This document shows positions 1 through 5,630 of a DNA stretch of 19,058 nucleotides, piece after piece (position 1 is the first letter of the stretch; every line of letters begins with the position of its first letter). Both the position numbers and the translations under genes were made by a program. The stretch lies in assembly GCA_020741375.1 (NCBI GenBank), contig DYZF01000032.1, forward strand, positions 1 to 19,058, written 5' to 3'. Below the pieces are notes generated by a model, which was not told the origin of the DNA, did not search any database, and saw only the letters and a program-made list of their open reading frames with translations. Origin of the DNA: Tessaracoccus flavescens (GTDB taxonomy: Bacteria > Actinomycetota > Actinomycetes > Propionibacteriales > Propionibacteriaceae).

Positions 1-464
1 TCGAGCGGATCTGCCGTGTCGGCACGTGCGGCGGCATCTCCTCGAAGGTCGCCGTCAGGGACGTCGTTGTCGCGTCGGCGGCGCACACCAACTCGAGCGT
101 GGCCACGATCGACGTGCCGGGGGTGTCGCTCTCGCTGACGGCCTCCTTCGACATGCTCCGTGGCGCCGTCGACACGGCGAGGGCCTCGGGGAAGCGGGTC
201 CACGTCGGCCCCGTCTACACCAGCGACTTCTTCTACAGCTCGCGCATGGACATCGTCCCAGCCCTCGACAAGCTCGGCACCCTCGGCGTCGAGATGGAGG
301 CCGCCGGTCTGTTCGCCTGCGCCCTCGCCGCGGGCAAGGAGGCGGCTGCGGTGCTCACCGTCTCCGACCACCTGTTCGACGGCTCGGGCGACCTGACCTC
401 GGAGGAGAGGGAGTCGCTGTTCCAGGACGCCCTCGAGGCCGCGATCGGCGCACTGAAGGCCTGA
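1..464 (+). CDS. deoD: purine nucleoside phosphorylase, DeoD type (3' part only)
   Basis: This is the C-terminal part of a hexameric-type purine nucleoside phosphorylase, a cytoplasmic purine-salvage enzyme that splits (deoxy)nucleosides with phosphate into free base and (deoxy)ribose-1-phosphate. The gene runs off the left edge; the first complete codon is at 3 and the frame is open from there. Visible family motifs are RVGTCGGIS (the phosphate-site region, RVGSCGA in E. coli DeoD), SDFFYS, GVEMEAAGLFA (the nucleoside-binding Met-Glu pair) and TVSDH, whose Asp is the usual purine-protonating residue. The GTG at 99 is an internal codon, not the start, because conserved residues precede it in frame. 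The stop is at 462-464, followed by a terminator hairpin, so the gene ends its own transcript before the tRNA genes. Assignment to the DeoD rather than the trimeric PunA type rests on these motifs. Confidence 0.9.
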   Translation, partial: ERICRVGTCGGISSKVAVRDVVVASAAHTNSSVATIDVPGVSLSLTASFDMLRGAVDTARASGKRVHVGPVYTSDFFYSSRMDIVPALDKLGTLGVEMEAAGLFACALAAGKEAAAVLTVSDHLFDGSGDLTSEERESLFQDALEAAIGALKA

Positions 465-481
465 TCGCGGCCGCCCGGGGA

Positions 482-525
482 CCGTCCCGGACGGGGCTGT
501 CGGGGGCCTGGAACCCCCGATTTGT
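482..525 (+). terminator. terminator after deoD
   Basis: Two hairpins follow the deoD stop. The first is CCGTC/GACGG (482-494). The second, stronger one is TCGGGGG (500-506) paired with CCCCCGA (514-520) across a 7-base loop, followed by TTTG. The T tract is short, but the position, just past a stop codon and before a tRNA promoter, fits intrinsic termination. Confidence 0.65.
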
Positions 526-551
526 GCAGTCCCGAAAAGTCCGTGTATGGT
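522..551 (+). promoter_or_regulatory. promoter for tRNA-Thr
   Basis: A TTGTGC box at 522-527 is followed after 18 bases by TATGGT at 546-551. This would place the transcription start near 558, seven bases before the mature tRNA-Thr. It is a sigma-70-like match with intact first positions in both boxes. The call is inferred from the sequence and spacing only. Confidence 0.5.
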
Positions 552-564
552 TGGTCCCCGGCTG

Positions 565-637
565 GCCCCTATAGCTCAGTAGGCAGAGCGTCTCCATGGT
601 AAGGAGAAGGTCTGCGGTTCGATTCCGCATGGGGGCT
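565..637 (+). tRNA. tRNA-Thr (anticodon GGT)
   Basis: A full cloverleaf can be drawn by eye. The acceptor stem is GCCCCTA (565-571) with TGGGGGC (630-636), and the discriminator base is T637. The D arm is GCTC/GAGC, the anticodon stem TCTCC/GGAGA with loop ATGGTAA (anticodon GGT), and the T arm TGCGG-TTCGATT-CCGCA. The 3' CCA is not encoded. In actinobacteria tRNA-Thr and tRNA-Met commonly precede rpmG, as here. Confidence 0.97.
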
Positions 638-640
638 CTG

Positions 641-670
641 TTTCTTCCGTAGCTCCACCTACGGAAGAAA
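641..670 (+). other. perfect hairpin between tRNA-Thr and tRNA-Met
   Basis: Bases 641-652 are exactly complementary to 659-670, giving a 12-bp stem with a 6-base loop (CTCCAC). It begins 3 bases after tRNA-Thr and ends 6 bases before tRNA-Met. No T tract follows, so simple intrinsic termination is not the obvious role. A processing signal in a tRNA-Thr/tRNA-Met/rpmG precursor, or a partial terminator, are the alternatives. Confidence 0.7.
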
Positions 671-676
671 CTCCTT

Positions 677-752
677 GACGGGGTAGCTCAGTCGGTAGAG
701 CAAGCGGCTCATAATCGCTGTGTCGGGGGTTCAAGTCCCCCCCTCGTCACCA
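677..752 (+). tRNA. tRNA-Met (anticodon CAT), elongator type
   Basis: The acceptor stem GACGGGG (677-683) pairs with CCTCGTC (742-748). The discriminator is A749 and the CCA end (750-752) is encoded. The D arm is GCTC/GAGC, the anticodon arm AGCGG-CTCATAA-TCGCT and the T arm GGGGG-TTCAAGT-CCCCC. The first acceptor pair is G-C, and the anticodon stem lacks the three G-C pairs of initiator tRNA, so this is not tRNA-fMet. A lysidine-modified Ile2 tRNA also reads as CAT, but position next to tRNA-Thr and rpmG favours elongator Met. Confidence 0.93.
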
Positions 753-799
753 ACAACCGATACGCAGACCAAGCGCCCCGCGCAAAAGGAAGTAGAGCA

Positions 800-970
800 A
801 TGGCTAAGAAGTCTCAGGACGTTCGTCCGAAGATCACGCTTGCTTGCACCGAGTGCAAGGAGCGCAACTACATCACCAAGAAGAACCGTCGCAACACGCC
901 GGATCGTCTGGAGATCAACAAGTTCTGCCCGCGCTGCCGCACCCACCGCGCGCACCGCGAGACCCGCTGA
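800..970 (+). CDS. rpmG: 50S ribosomal protein L33
   Basis: A 56-residue protein starting [20 protein letters not shown] and ending HRAHRETR, the normal length for bacterial L33 of the large ribosomal subunit. It carries the two zinc-binding pairs Cys16/Cys19 (CTEC) and Cys43/Cys46 (CPRC), so it is the zinc-containing 'C+' form. Actinobacteria often also encode a zinc-free copy used under zinc limitation; none is seen here. An AAAGGA ribosome site lies about 10 bases before the ATG at 800. The gene sits 47 bases after tRNA-Met with no promoter-like sequence I can see between, so co-transcription with the two tRNAs is likely. A strong terminator follows directly. Confidence 0.95.
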   Translation: MAKKSQDVRPKITLACTECKERNYITKKNRRNTPDRLEINKFCPRCRTHRAHRETR

Positions 971-981
971 ATTTTCAGTAG

Positions 982-1016
982 AACGGCCGTCCCTTCGGGG
1001 GCGGCCGTTTTCGTTT
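982..1016 (+). terminator. intrinsic terminator after rpmG
   Basis: A 12-bp stem, 982-993 with 998-1009, with one G-U pair and a stable TTCG tetraloop, followed by TTCGTTT. It starts 12 bases past the rpmG stop and separates rpmG from the dehydratase genes. Confidence 0.88.
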
Positions 1017-1086
1017 GCTCCGACGGGGCAGCAGTCGGCTTCATGGTTGGGACGAGCGGGACAGGGATTGGGCCTTCCCAGCGCGG

Positions 1087-1100
1087 TAGCCTGTGACCCA
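1087..1100 (+). promoter_or_regulatory. -10 box for a leaderless hadA-like mRNA
   Basis: TAGCCT at 1087-1092 lies 7 bases before the ATG at 1100, so transcription would begin at or next to the start codon. There is no Shine-Dalgarno sequence in front of this ATG. No good -35 box is visible. Confidence 0.45.
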
Positions 1101-1525
1101 TGCCAATCACTCCCGAGCACGTGGGCCGCACGTATCCGCCGGCCCCGCCCTACGTGGTGAGCCGCGCGAAGATCGCCGAGTTCGCCGCAGCGGTGAAGGA
1201 CGACAACCCCGCCTACTCCGGAGACGATCCGATCGCCCCGCCCACCTTCGCGGCCGTCATTGCAGCCCAGGCATGGAGCGCACTCTTCGGCGACCCCGAA
1301 CTGGGCCTGGCGCTCCACCGCACCATGCACGGCGACCAAAGCTTCACCTTCCATCGCCCCCTCCGCGATGGCGACGCCGTCGTCGCCGAGATGTCCATCG
1401 AGAAGGTCCGCAACCGTGGCGCGATGGAGTGGGTCGGCATCCTCGTCAACCTCACCGTCGACGGAGAGACCGTCTGCGAGGCGCGCTCCACGCTCATGCA
1501 CACCCGGGAGGACGCTGATGCCTGA
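1100..1525 (+). CDS. MaoC-like dehydratase, non-catalytic (HadA-like) subunit
   Basis: A 141-residue hot-dog-fold protein of the N-terminal MaoC/FAS1 dehydratase type. It resembles mycobacterial HadA, which pairs with HadB to make a (3R)-hydroxyacyl-ACP dehydratase. Seen: a YVVSRAKIAEFAAAV helix, the DDNPAYSG segment near residues 34-41, APPTFAAVI near 46-54, and the strand containing FHRPLRDGD. The catalytic Asp-x4-His motif of the hydratase is absent, as in HadA, whose role is substrate binding. The ATG at 1100 starts the family-typical N terminus. The 3' end overlaps the next gene by 8 bases, which suggests coupled translation and an obligate heterodimer. The acyl substrate cannot be told from sequence; mycolate synthesis should not be assumed outside Mycobacteriales. 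Confidence 0.85.
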   Translation: MPITPEHVGRTYPPAPPYVVSRAKIAEFAAAVKDDNPAYSGDDPIAPPTFAAVIAAQAWSALFGDPELGLALHRTMHGDQSFTFHRPLRDGDAVVAEMSIEKVRNRGAMEWVGILVNLTVDGETVCEARSTLMHTREDADA

Positions 1526-1925
1526 GATCACCGTCGGCTACGAACTGCCCGAGTTGCGAGTGCGCGTCACCCGCTCCGACGTGGTGCGCTACTCCGGCGC
1601 GTCCACCGACTTCAACGAGATCCACTTCTCCGACCGCCACGCCCAAGCCATCGGACTGCCGTCGGTTGTCGCGCACGGCATGTGGACCATGGGCGCCGGC
1701 CTCAAGATCGTCAACGACTGGATCGGCGACCCGGCCCGCGTCACCACCTACTTCGTGCGCTTCACGCGACCGGTGCTGGTCCCCGACACCGACGAGGGCA
1801 CCGAAGTGGTCTACAACGGGACCGTGACTGAGGTGGCCGACGGCGTCGCCAAGGTCAGCATCACCGCGACCTGCGGCGACGAGGCCGTCCTCGGCGCGGC
1901 CCGCGCGGAGGTGCGCCTTGGCTGA
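1518..1925 (+). CDS. MaoC-like dehydratase, catalytic (HadB-like) subunit
   Basis: A 135-residue single hot-dog domain with the hydratase-2 signature. Asp31 and His36 lie in DFNEIHFSD, followed by the conserved GLPSVVAHGMWTMG at 46-59. In HadB the equivalent Asp and His carry out dehydration of (3R)-hydroxyacyl thioesters. The start is the ATG at 1518 inside the end of the previous gene (8-base overlap), and it gives the normal family N terminus. The stop at 1923-1925 overlaps the TTG start of murB by 8 bases. A heterodimer with the upstream protein is inferred from family knowledge and the overlap. It probably acts in fatty acid elongation or in a related acyl-thioester pathway. Confidence 0.87.
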   Translation: MPEITVGYELPELRVRVTRSDVVRYSGASTDFNEIHFSDRHAQAIGLPSVVAHGMWTMGAGLKIVNDWIGDPARVTTYFVRFTRPVLVPDTDEGTEVVYNGTVTEVADGVAKVSITATCGDEAVLGAARAEVRLG

Positions 1926-3042
1926 CTTCGGCATCACCCTCGAGCCAGAATCCACGGAGCCGGTGGCGTGTGAGGTGGAACGCGTCGACGACGACCTCGC
2001 AAGCCCCGCCGTCGACAACTCCGATCGCCTCGCCGACCACACGACGCTCCGCGTCGGCGGCCCGGCCAATCGTTTCGTCGTCGCCGAGACGGAGCGGGAA
2101 CTGATCGACACCGTCACCGACTGCGACGAGCGGGGCGAACCCGTCCTCATCCTCGGCGGCGGCTCCAACCTGCTGATCTCCGACGACGGCTTCCCCGGCA
2201 CCGTCGTCCGCGTCGCCATCACCGGGCTCAAGGCCGACGTGTCCAGCTGCGGGGGAGCGGCCGTCCGAGTGGGCGCCGGCGAGAACTGGGACACGTTCGT
2301 CGCACACGCCGTCGATCAGGAGTGGAGCGGTATCGAGATGTTGTCGGGTATCCCCGGCAGCGTCGGCGCGACCCCGATCCAGAACGTCGGGGCTTACGGC
2401 TCCGAAGTGGCGCACACCCTCACGTTCGTCCGCACGTGGGACCGCCACGACCGCACCCAGCGCACCTTCCCAGTCAGCGACTGCGGCTTCGGCTACCGCA
2501 CCTCCCGGTTCAAGCAGGAACCCGGCCGCTACATCGTGCTCGAGGTGGGCTTCCAATTTGGGCTCGGTTCGCTCGGGGCCCCCATCGCCTACCCGGAGCT
2601 GGCTCGGCACCTCGGCACCGAGCCGGGCAAGCGCGTCGACGCCCACCGCGTCCGCGAGGCCGTGCTCGCGATCCGCGGATCAAAGGGTATGGTGCTCGAC
2701 GAGGCGGACCACGACACGTGGAGCGCCGGCTCCTTCTTCACCAACCCGATCCTCACCGCCGACGACGCGGCCGGCCTCCCAGCTGAGGCGCCCCGCTTCG
2801 CCGCGGCCGAGGGCGCCGTCAAGACGAGCGCAGCCTGGCTAATCCAGAACGCCGGCTTCCCCAAGGGGTTCGGCAACGGCGCCGCAGGGCTCTCCACGAA
2901 GCACGTTCTCGCTCTCACCAACAGGGGAGCGGCGACCGCCGCAGACCTCGTGAACCTCGCCCGGACGGTGCGCGACGGCGTCGAGGACAAGTTCGGCATC
3001 ACGCTCGTCCCCGAGGTCAATCTGGTGGGCATCTCCCTCTAG
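1918..3042 (+). CDS. murB: UDP-N-acetylenolpyruvoylglucosamine reductase
   Basis: A 374-residue FAD-dependent cytoplasmic enzyme that reduces UDP-GlcNAc-enolpyruvate to UDP-MurNAc with NADPH, the second committed step of peptidoglycan synthesis. Seen: TTLRVGGPA (42-50), the FAD-binding ILGGGSNLL (78-86), SGIPGSVGATPIQNVGAYG (143-161), GYRTSRF (192-198), SAGSFFTNP (269-277) with the proton-donating Ser272, and PEVNLVG (365-371) with Glu366. The start is TTG at 1918, supported by GGAGG at 1907-1911 with 6-base spacing; it overlaps the hadB-like stop. About 35 acidic residues precede the first conserved motif, longer than in many MurB proteins; an internal start would shorten this but has no comparable ribosome site. 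Confidence 0.96.
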   Translation: MADFGITLEPESTEPVACEVERVDDDLASPAVDNSDRLADHTTLRVGGPANRFVVAETERELIDTVTDCDERGEPVLILGGGSNLLISDDGFPGTVVRVAITGLKADVSSCGGAAVRVGAGENWDTFVAHAVDQEWSGIEMLSGIPGSVGATPIQNVGAYGSEVAHTLTFVRTWDRHDRTQRTFPVSDCGFGYRTSRFKQEPGRYIVLEVGFQFGLGSLGAPIAYPELARHLGTEPGKRVDAHRVREAVLAIRGSKGMVLDEADHDTWSAGSFFTNPILTADDAAGLPAEAPRFAAAEGAVKTSAAWLIQNAGFPKGFGNGAAGLSTKHVLALTNRGAATAADLVNLARTVRDGVEDKFGITLVPEVNLVGISL

Positions 3043-3059
3043 GAAGCGATGAGCCGAAA

Positions 3060-3076
3060 CTCAACCTCAAGTTGAG
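3060..3076. other. small inverted repeat after murB
   Basis: CTCAAC (3060-3065) pairs with GTTGAG (3071-3076) across a 5-base loop. It lies 18 bases past the murB stop, before the hydrolase gene. It may be a weak terminator for murB or an operator; there is no strong T tract. The 98-base murB-hydrolase gap must also hold the hydrolase promoter, but I cannot place -35/-10 boxes with confidence. Confidence 0.35.
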
Positions 3077-3140
3077 AGACTTTCAGGCACTTCTCATCGA
3101 GGCTTAAGGTGCGCGGGACATCAGTCTCAGGAGGTCCCCC

Positions 3141-4394
3141 ATGCGCTCCCTTCGCTCCATCGTCGCGGCCATCATGGTCGCGTTGATGTCGTCCTTCGTC
3201 GCCGCGCCGGCGCACGCCACGATTCAAACCGACTTCATCGCGAAGCTCGTCGGCCCGGCGCAGGAGAACCAGCGCAACACCGGCATCCCCGCCTCGGTGG
3301 CGATCGGCATGGCAGCGCTTGAGTCGGGCTGGGGGCGCTCGACGATGGCCAGCACCATGCTGATCAACGGCGTCACCTACGAGGTCAACACGCTGTTCAA
3401 CATCAAGTGCACCTCGGTGGTCTCGCCGTACCAGACCGGCTGCGTTCCCGTGCCGTCGTACGAGTACCGCTCCGACGGCACCAAGTACCTTCTGACGTCG
3501 AACTTCCGCACCTACGCCAACTGGGGCAATTCGCTGCTCGACTACGGGCGCCTGCTCACCACCGCCAGCCGCTACTCGGAGGCCTTCAAGTACTCCGCCT
3601 ACCCCGATCAGTTCATCATCGAGGTGCACAAGGCCGGCTACGCCACGGACCCGAAGTACAGCGAGCTCGTGACCTCTATCATGAAGAGCTACAACCTGTA
3701 TCAGTACAACACCAACGGCGCGGGTTCCGGCTTGCCGTCGGAGACGCCGTCGATGGAGACCCTGCGGAGAGGAGCTCAGGGGGTCGCCGTTGTGGACTTG
3801 CAGGCCCGGCTGAATGCATGGGGCGCCGCCCTTGTCGCTGACGGGAATTACGGGGCGCAGACCCAGCACGTCGTGACCCAATTCCAGCAGTTCTATGGAT
3901 TGACGCCGACGGGGGCTATGGACGCTTCGACGTGGGCGCTGCTTCAGGTTGCTCCCACCCCTCGTGTGCGGCCCGTCCAGCGTTCCGTGTCGGAAGTGAC
4001 CTATCCGGCTCTGGCGTCTGGGGCCACCGGGGCCCGGGTGACTGCGCTCCAGCACCTGCTCAACGCCAAGGGGGCAGCGGTCGCCGTCGACGGCCGGTAT
4101 GGGTCCGGCACCATCGCCGCAGTCAAGGCGCTGCAAAGCAAGTCCGGCCTGGCCGCGACCGGTGAGATGTCGAAGCCAACATGGGACGCTTTGCTCCCTA
4201 CGCTGTCGTACAACGCCACCGGGAGTGGGGTGAGAGCTCTACAGGTGTTGCTCGCCGCCTCCGGGTACGAGATTCCCACCACAGGGAACTTCGTCGATCA
4301 GACCTTGGCGAGTGTTCGCGACCTTGAGATCCGTCATCACATCGTCGTGAACGGCGTCGTGGACCATGAGGTCTGGGCCGTCCTCTTCGGCTGA
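3141..4394 (+). CDS. secreted GH73-type peptidoglycan hydrolase with three PG-binding repeats
   Basis: A 417-residue exported autolysin. A Sec signal peptide (1-26, cleavage after APAHA) is followed by a mannosyl-glycoprotein endo-beta-N-acetylglucosaminidase-like (FlgJ/GH73) domain, about 28-190. It holds the catalytic-Glu motif AALESGWG (Glu61) and FNIKC. Three PG_binding_1-type repeats follow, about 205-270, 288-352 and 353-417. The first two contain the usual DGxYGxxT and TGxMxxxTWxxL elements (DGNYGAQT, DGRYGSGT); the third is divergent (TTGNFVDQT, NGVVDHEVW). Cys90 and Cys101 could form a disulphide. AGGAGGT at 3129-3135 is an excellent ribosome site for the ATG at 3141. It probably cleaves the GlcNAc-MurNAc glycan backbone during wall growth or division, in keeping with murB next door. 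The cleavage specificity is inferred. Confidence 0.88.
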   Translation: MRSLRSIVAAIMVALMSSFVAAPAHATIQTDFIAKLVGPAQENQRNTGIPASVAIGMAALESGWGRSTMASTMLINGVTYEVNTLFNIKCTSVVSPYQTGCVPVPSYEYRSDGTKYLLTSNFRTYANWGNSLLDYGRLLTTASRYSEAFKYSAYPDQFIIEVHKAGYATDPKYSELVTSIMKSYNLYQYNTNGAGSGLPSETPSMETLRRGAQGVAVVDLQARLNAWGAALVADGNYGAQTQHVVTQFQQFYGLTPTGAMDASTWALLQVAPTPRVRPVQRSVSEVTYPALASGATGARVTALQHLLNAKGAAVAVDGRYGSGTIAAVKALQSKSGLAATGEMSKPTWDALLPTLSYNATGSGVRALQVLLAASGYEIPTTGNFVDQTLASVRDLEIRHHIVVNGVVDHEVWAVLFG

Positions 4395-4395
4395 T

Positions 4396-5565
4396 CTAGC
4401 TACCGAGCGCGCCCGCCGCCGCGACGTAGCCCGCCGCCATCGTCTGGGCCACGATCCGCAGCGTTTCGCGACCGGGGAGGAACGCCCCGTGGTGCAGCCC
4501 GATGCCGTCGGTGCGACCGGTGCCGACGAAGCACATGATCGACGCCGTCGCCAGGCCGTACTCGGCGAAATCGTCCGAGCCGCAGGACCTGAACGGCGTC
4601 TCCGCGACCGTGAGGCCCATCGACGACAAGAGCGGGTCCACCCGTCGCGCCAGGCCGGGGTCGTTGACCAGCGCGGGCCCGCCCCGCACGAACCGGGTGG
4701 CGGCAGCCGCGCCGCGACTGAGCGCGATGGCTTCCGCGGTGCGGGCGATGGTCTCGTGGATGAGGTCGCGGTCGCCCTCTGAGAACGTGCGGATCGTGCC
4801 GCGGCAGGCGGCCTCTTCGGCGATCACGTTGGGCGCGGTGCCGCCGCTGATCTGCCCAACAGAAACCACCGTCGGATGCGTCGGGTCCACCAAGTGGCTG
4901 GGGAGGGCGCAGATGGCCGAGACGATGCTGGCGAGCGTGCCGATGGGGTCGACGGCGATGTGCGGGTACGCGCCGTGCCCCGGCCGCCCCTTCACCACGA
5001 TCTCAAAGGAGTCGTAAGCCGCGTTGACAGCGCCGGCCCCCGTCGAGACCACCCCGCGCTCGACCGACGGCTGCACGTGCACGCCGATCATCGCCTCGAT
5101 CTCTTCGTCCTCGAGCAGCCCGGATTCCACCACGTCGACGGCGCCGGGCGGCGTGATCTCCTCCCGCGGCTGCAGCACGGGCACCAGCCCGACCTGCAGG
5201 TCGAGCCCGCGGGCCGCCGTCGCCAGCGCCCACAGGGCTGCGAGGTGCACGTCGTGCCCGCAGGCGTGCATGACGCCCGGGTTCCGCGATTCCCATTCCA
5301 CGCCCGTGGATTCGTTGATCGGGAGCGCGTCCAGCTCGGCGCGCACGCCGACGGCCGGGCCTCCCGGCCCGATGCGACCCCAGGCGCCCGTCTGGGCCAC
5401 CGGGTGCCAATCGAGCCACGGGGTGGCGGCCAGGAACCGGTCGCGGGTGGGGGCCTCCTGCCCGCTGAGGTGGGGATCTGCGTGGATCTCGCGGCGCAGC
5501 GCCGCCGCCTGCGGCAGCACGGCGTCGATGCCGGCCACCAAGGCGTTGAGGAGATCAGCACTCAT
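4396..5565 (-). CDS. M20D family metallo-amidohydrolase (N-acyl amino acid hydrolase-like)
   Basis: A 389-residue zinc-dependent amidohydrolase related to hippurate hydrolase, IAA-amino acid hydrolases and N-acyl-L-amino acid deacylases. Seen: RREIHADPHLSGQE near the N terminus, RAELDALPI (75-83), MHACGHDVH (99-107) with metal ligands Cys102 and His104, LQPREE (131-136) with the acidic metal/catalytic pair, GVHVQP (161-166), the dimerization-domain motif GRPGHGAYPH (193-202), and LHHGAF (357-362) with the last His ligand. No signal peptide, so it is cytoplasmic. I chose the ATG at 5565: a longer reading to 5670 would overlap the divergent exporter gene and adds 35 residues without family similarity. 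The gene converges with the GH73 hydrolase, one base separating the two stops. Substrate unknown; an N-acyl or peptide-like amino acid conjugate is likely. Confidence 0.88.
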   Translation of the reverse strand: MSADLLNALVAGIDAVLPQAAALRREIHADPHLSGQEAPTRDRFLAATPWLDWHPVAQTGAWGRIGPGGPAVGVRAELDALPINESTGVEWESRNPGVMHACGHDVHLAALWALATAARGLDLQVGLVPVLQPREEITPPGAVDVVESGLLEDEEIEAMIGVHVQPSVERGVVSTGAGAVNAAYDSFEIVVKGRPGHGAYPHIAVDPIGTLASIVSAICALPSHLVDPTHPTVVSVGQISGGTAPNVIAEEAACRGTIRTFSEGDRDLIHETIARTAEAIALSRGAAAATRFVRGGPALVNDPGLARRVDPLLSSMGLTVAETPFRSCGSDDFAEYGLATASIMCFVGTGRTDGIGLHHGAFLPGRETLRIVAQTMAAGYVAAAGALGS

Positions 5566-5630
5566 AGCCGACCAGAGTAGTGCCCCGCGCCGAAATAGGT
5601 CCTGACTCTCATGATGGCTAGGGTTAACGC
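5566..5630. promoter_or_regulatory. divergent promoter region with near-leaderless starts on both sides
   Basis: This 65-base gap separates the divergent amidohydrolase and exporter genes. On the plus strand TAGGGT (5619-5624) lies 6 bases before the GTG at 5631, which would start the mRNA at the first base of the codon. On the minus strand TACTCT (5579 down to 5574) lies 8 bases before the ATG at 5565. No Shine-Dalgarno sequence precedes either start. The -35 boxes are not recognisable. Confidence 0.5.

Noticed and set aside
731..2646. A chain of long minus-strand open frames opposite rpmG, the dehydratase genes and murB
   Set aside because: They overlap one another and the clear plus-strand genes, have arginine/alanine/glycine-rich translations, and lack ribosome sites.
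3039..4136. A 365-codon open frame on the minus strand, opposite the wall hydrolase
   Set aside because: No domain features. The plus strand has a signal peptide, a ribosome site and conserved catalytic motifs.
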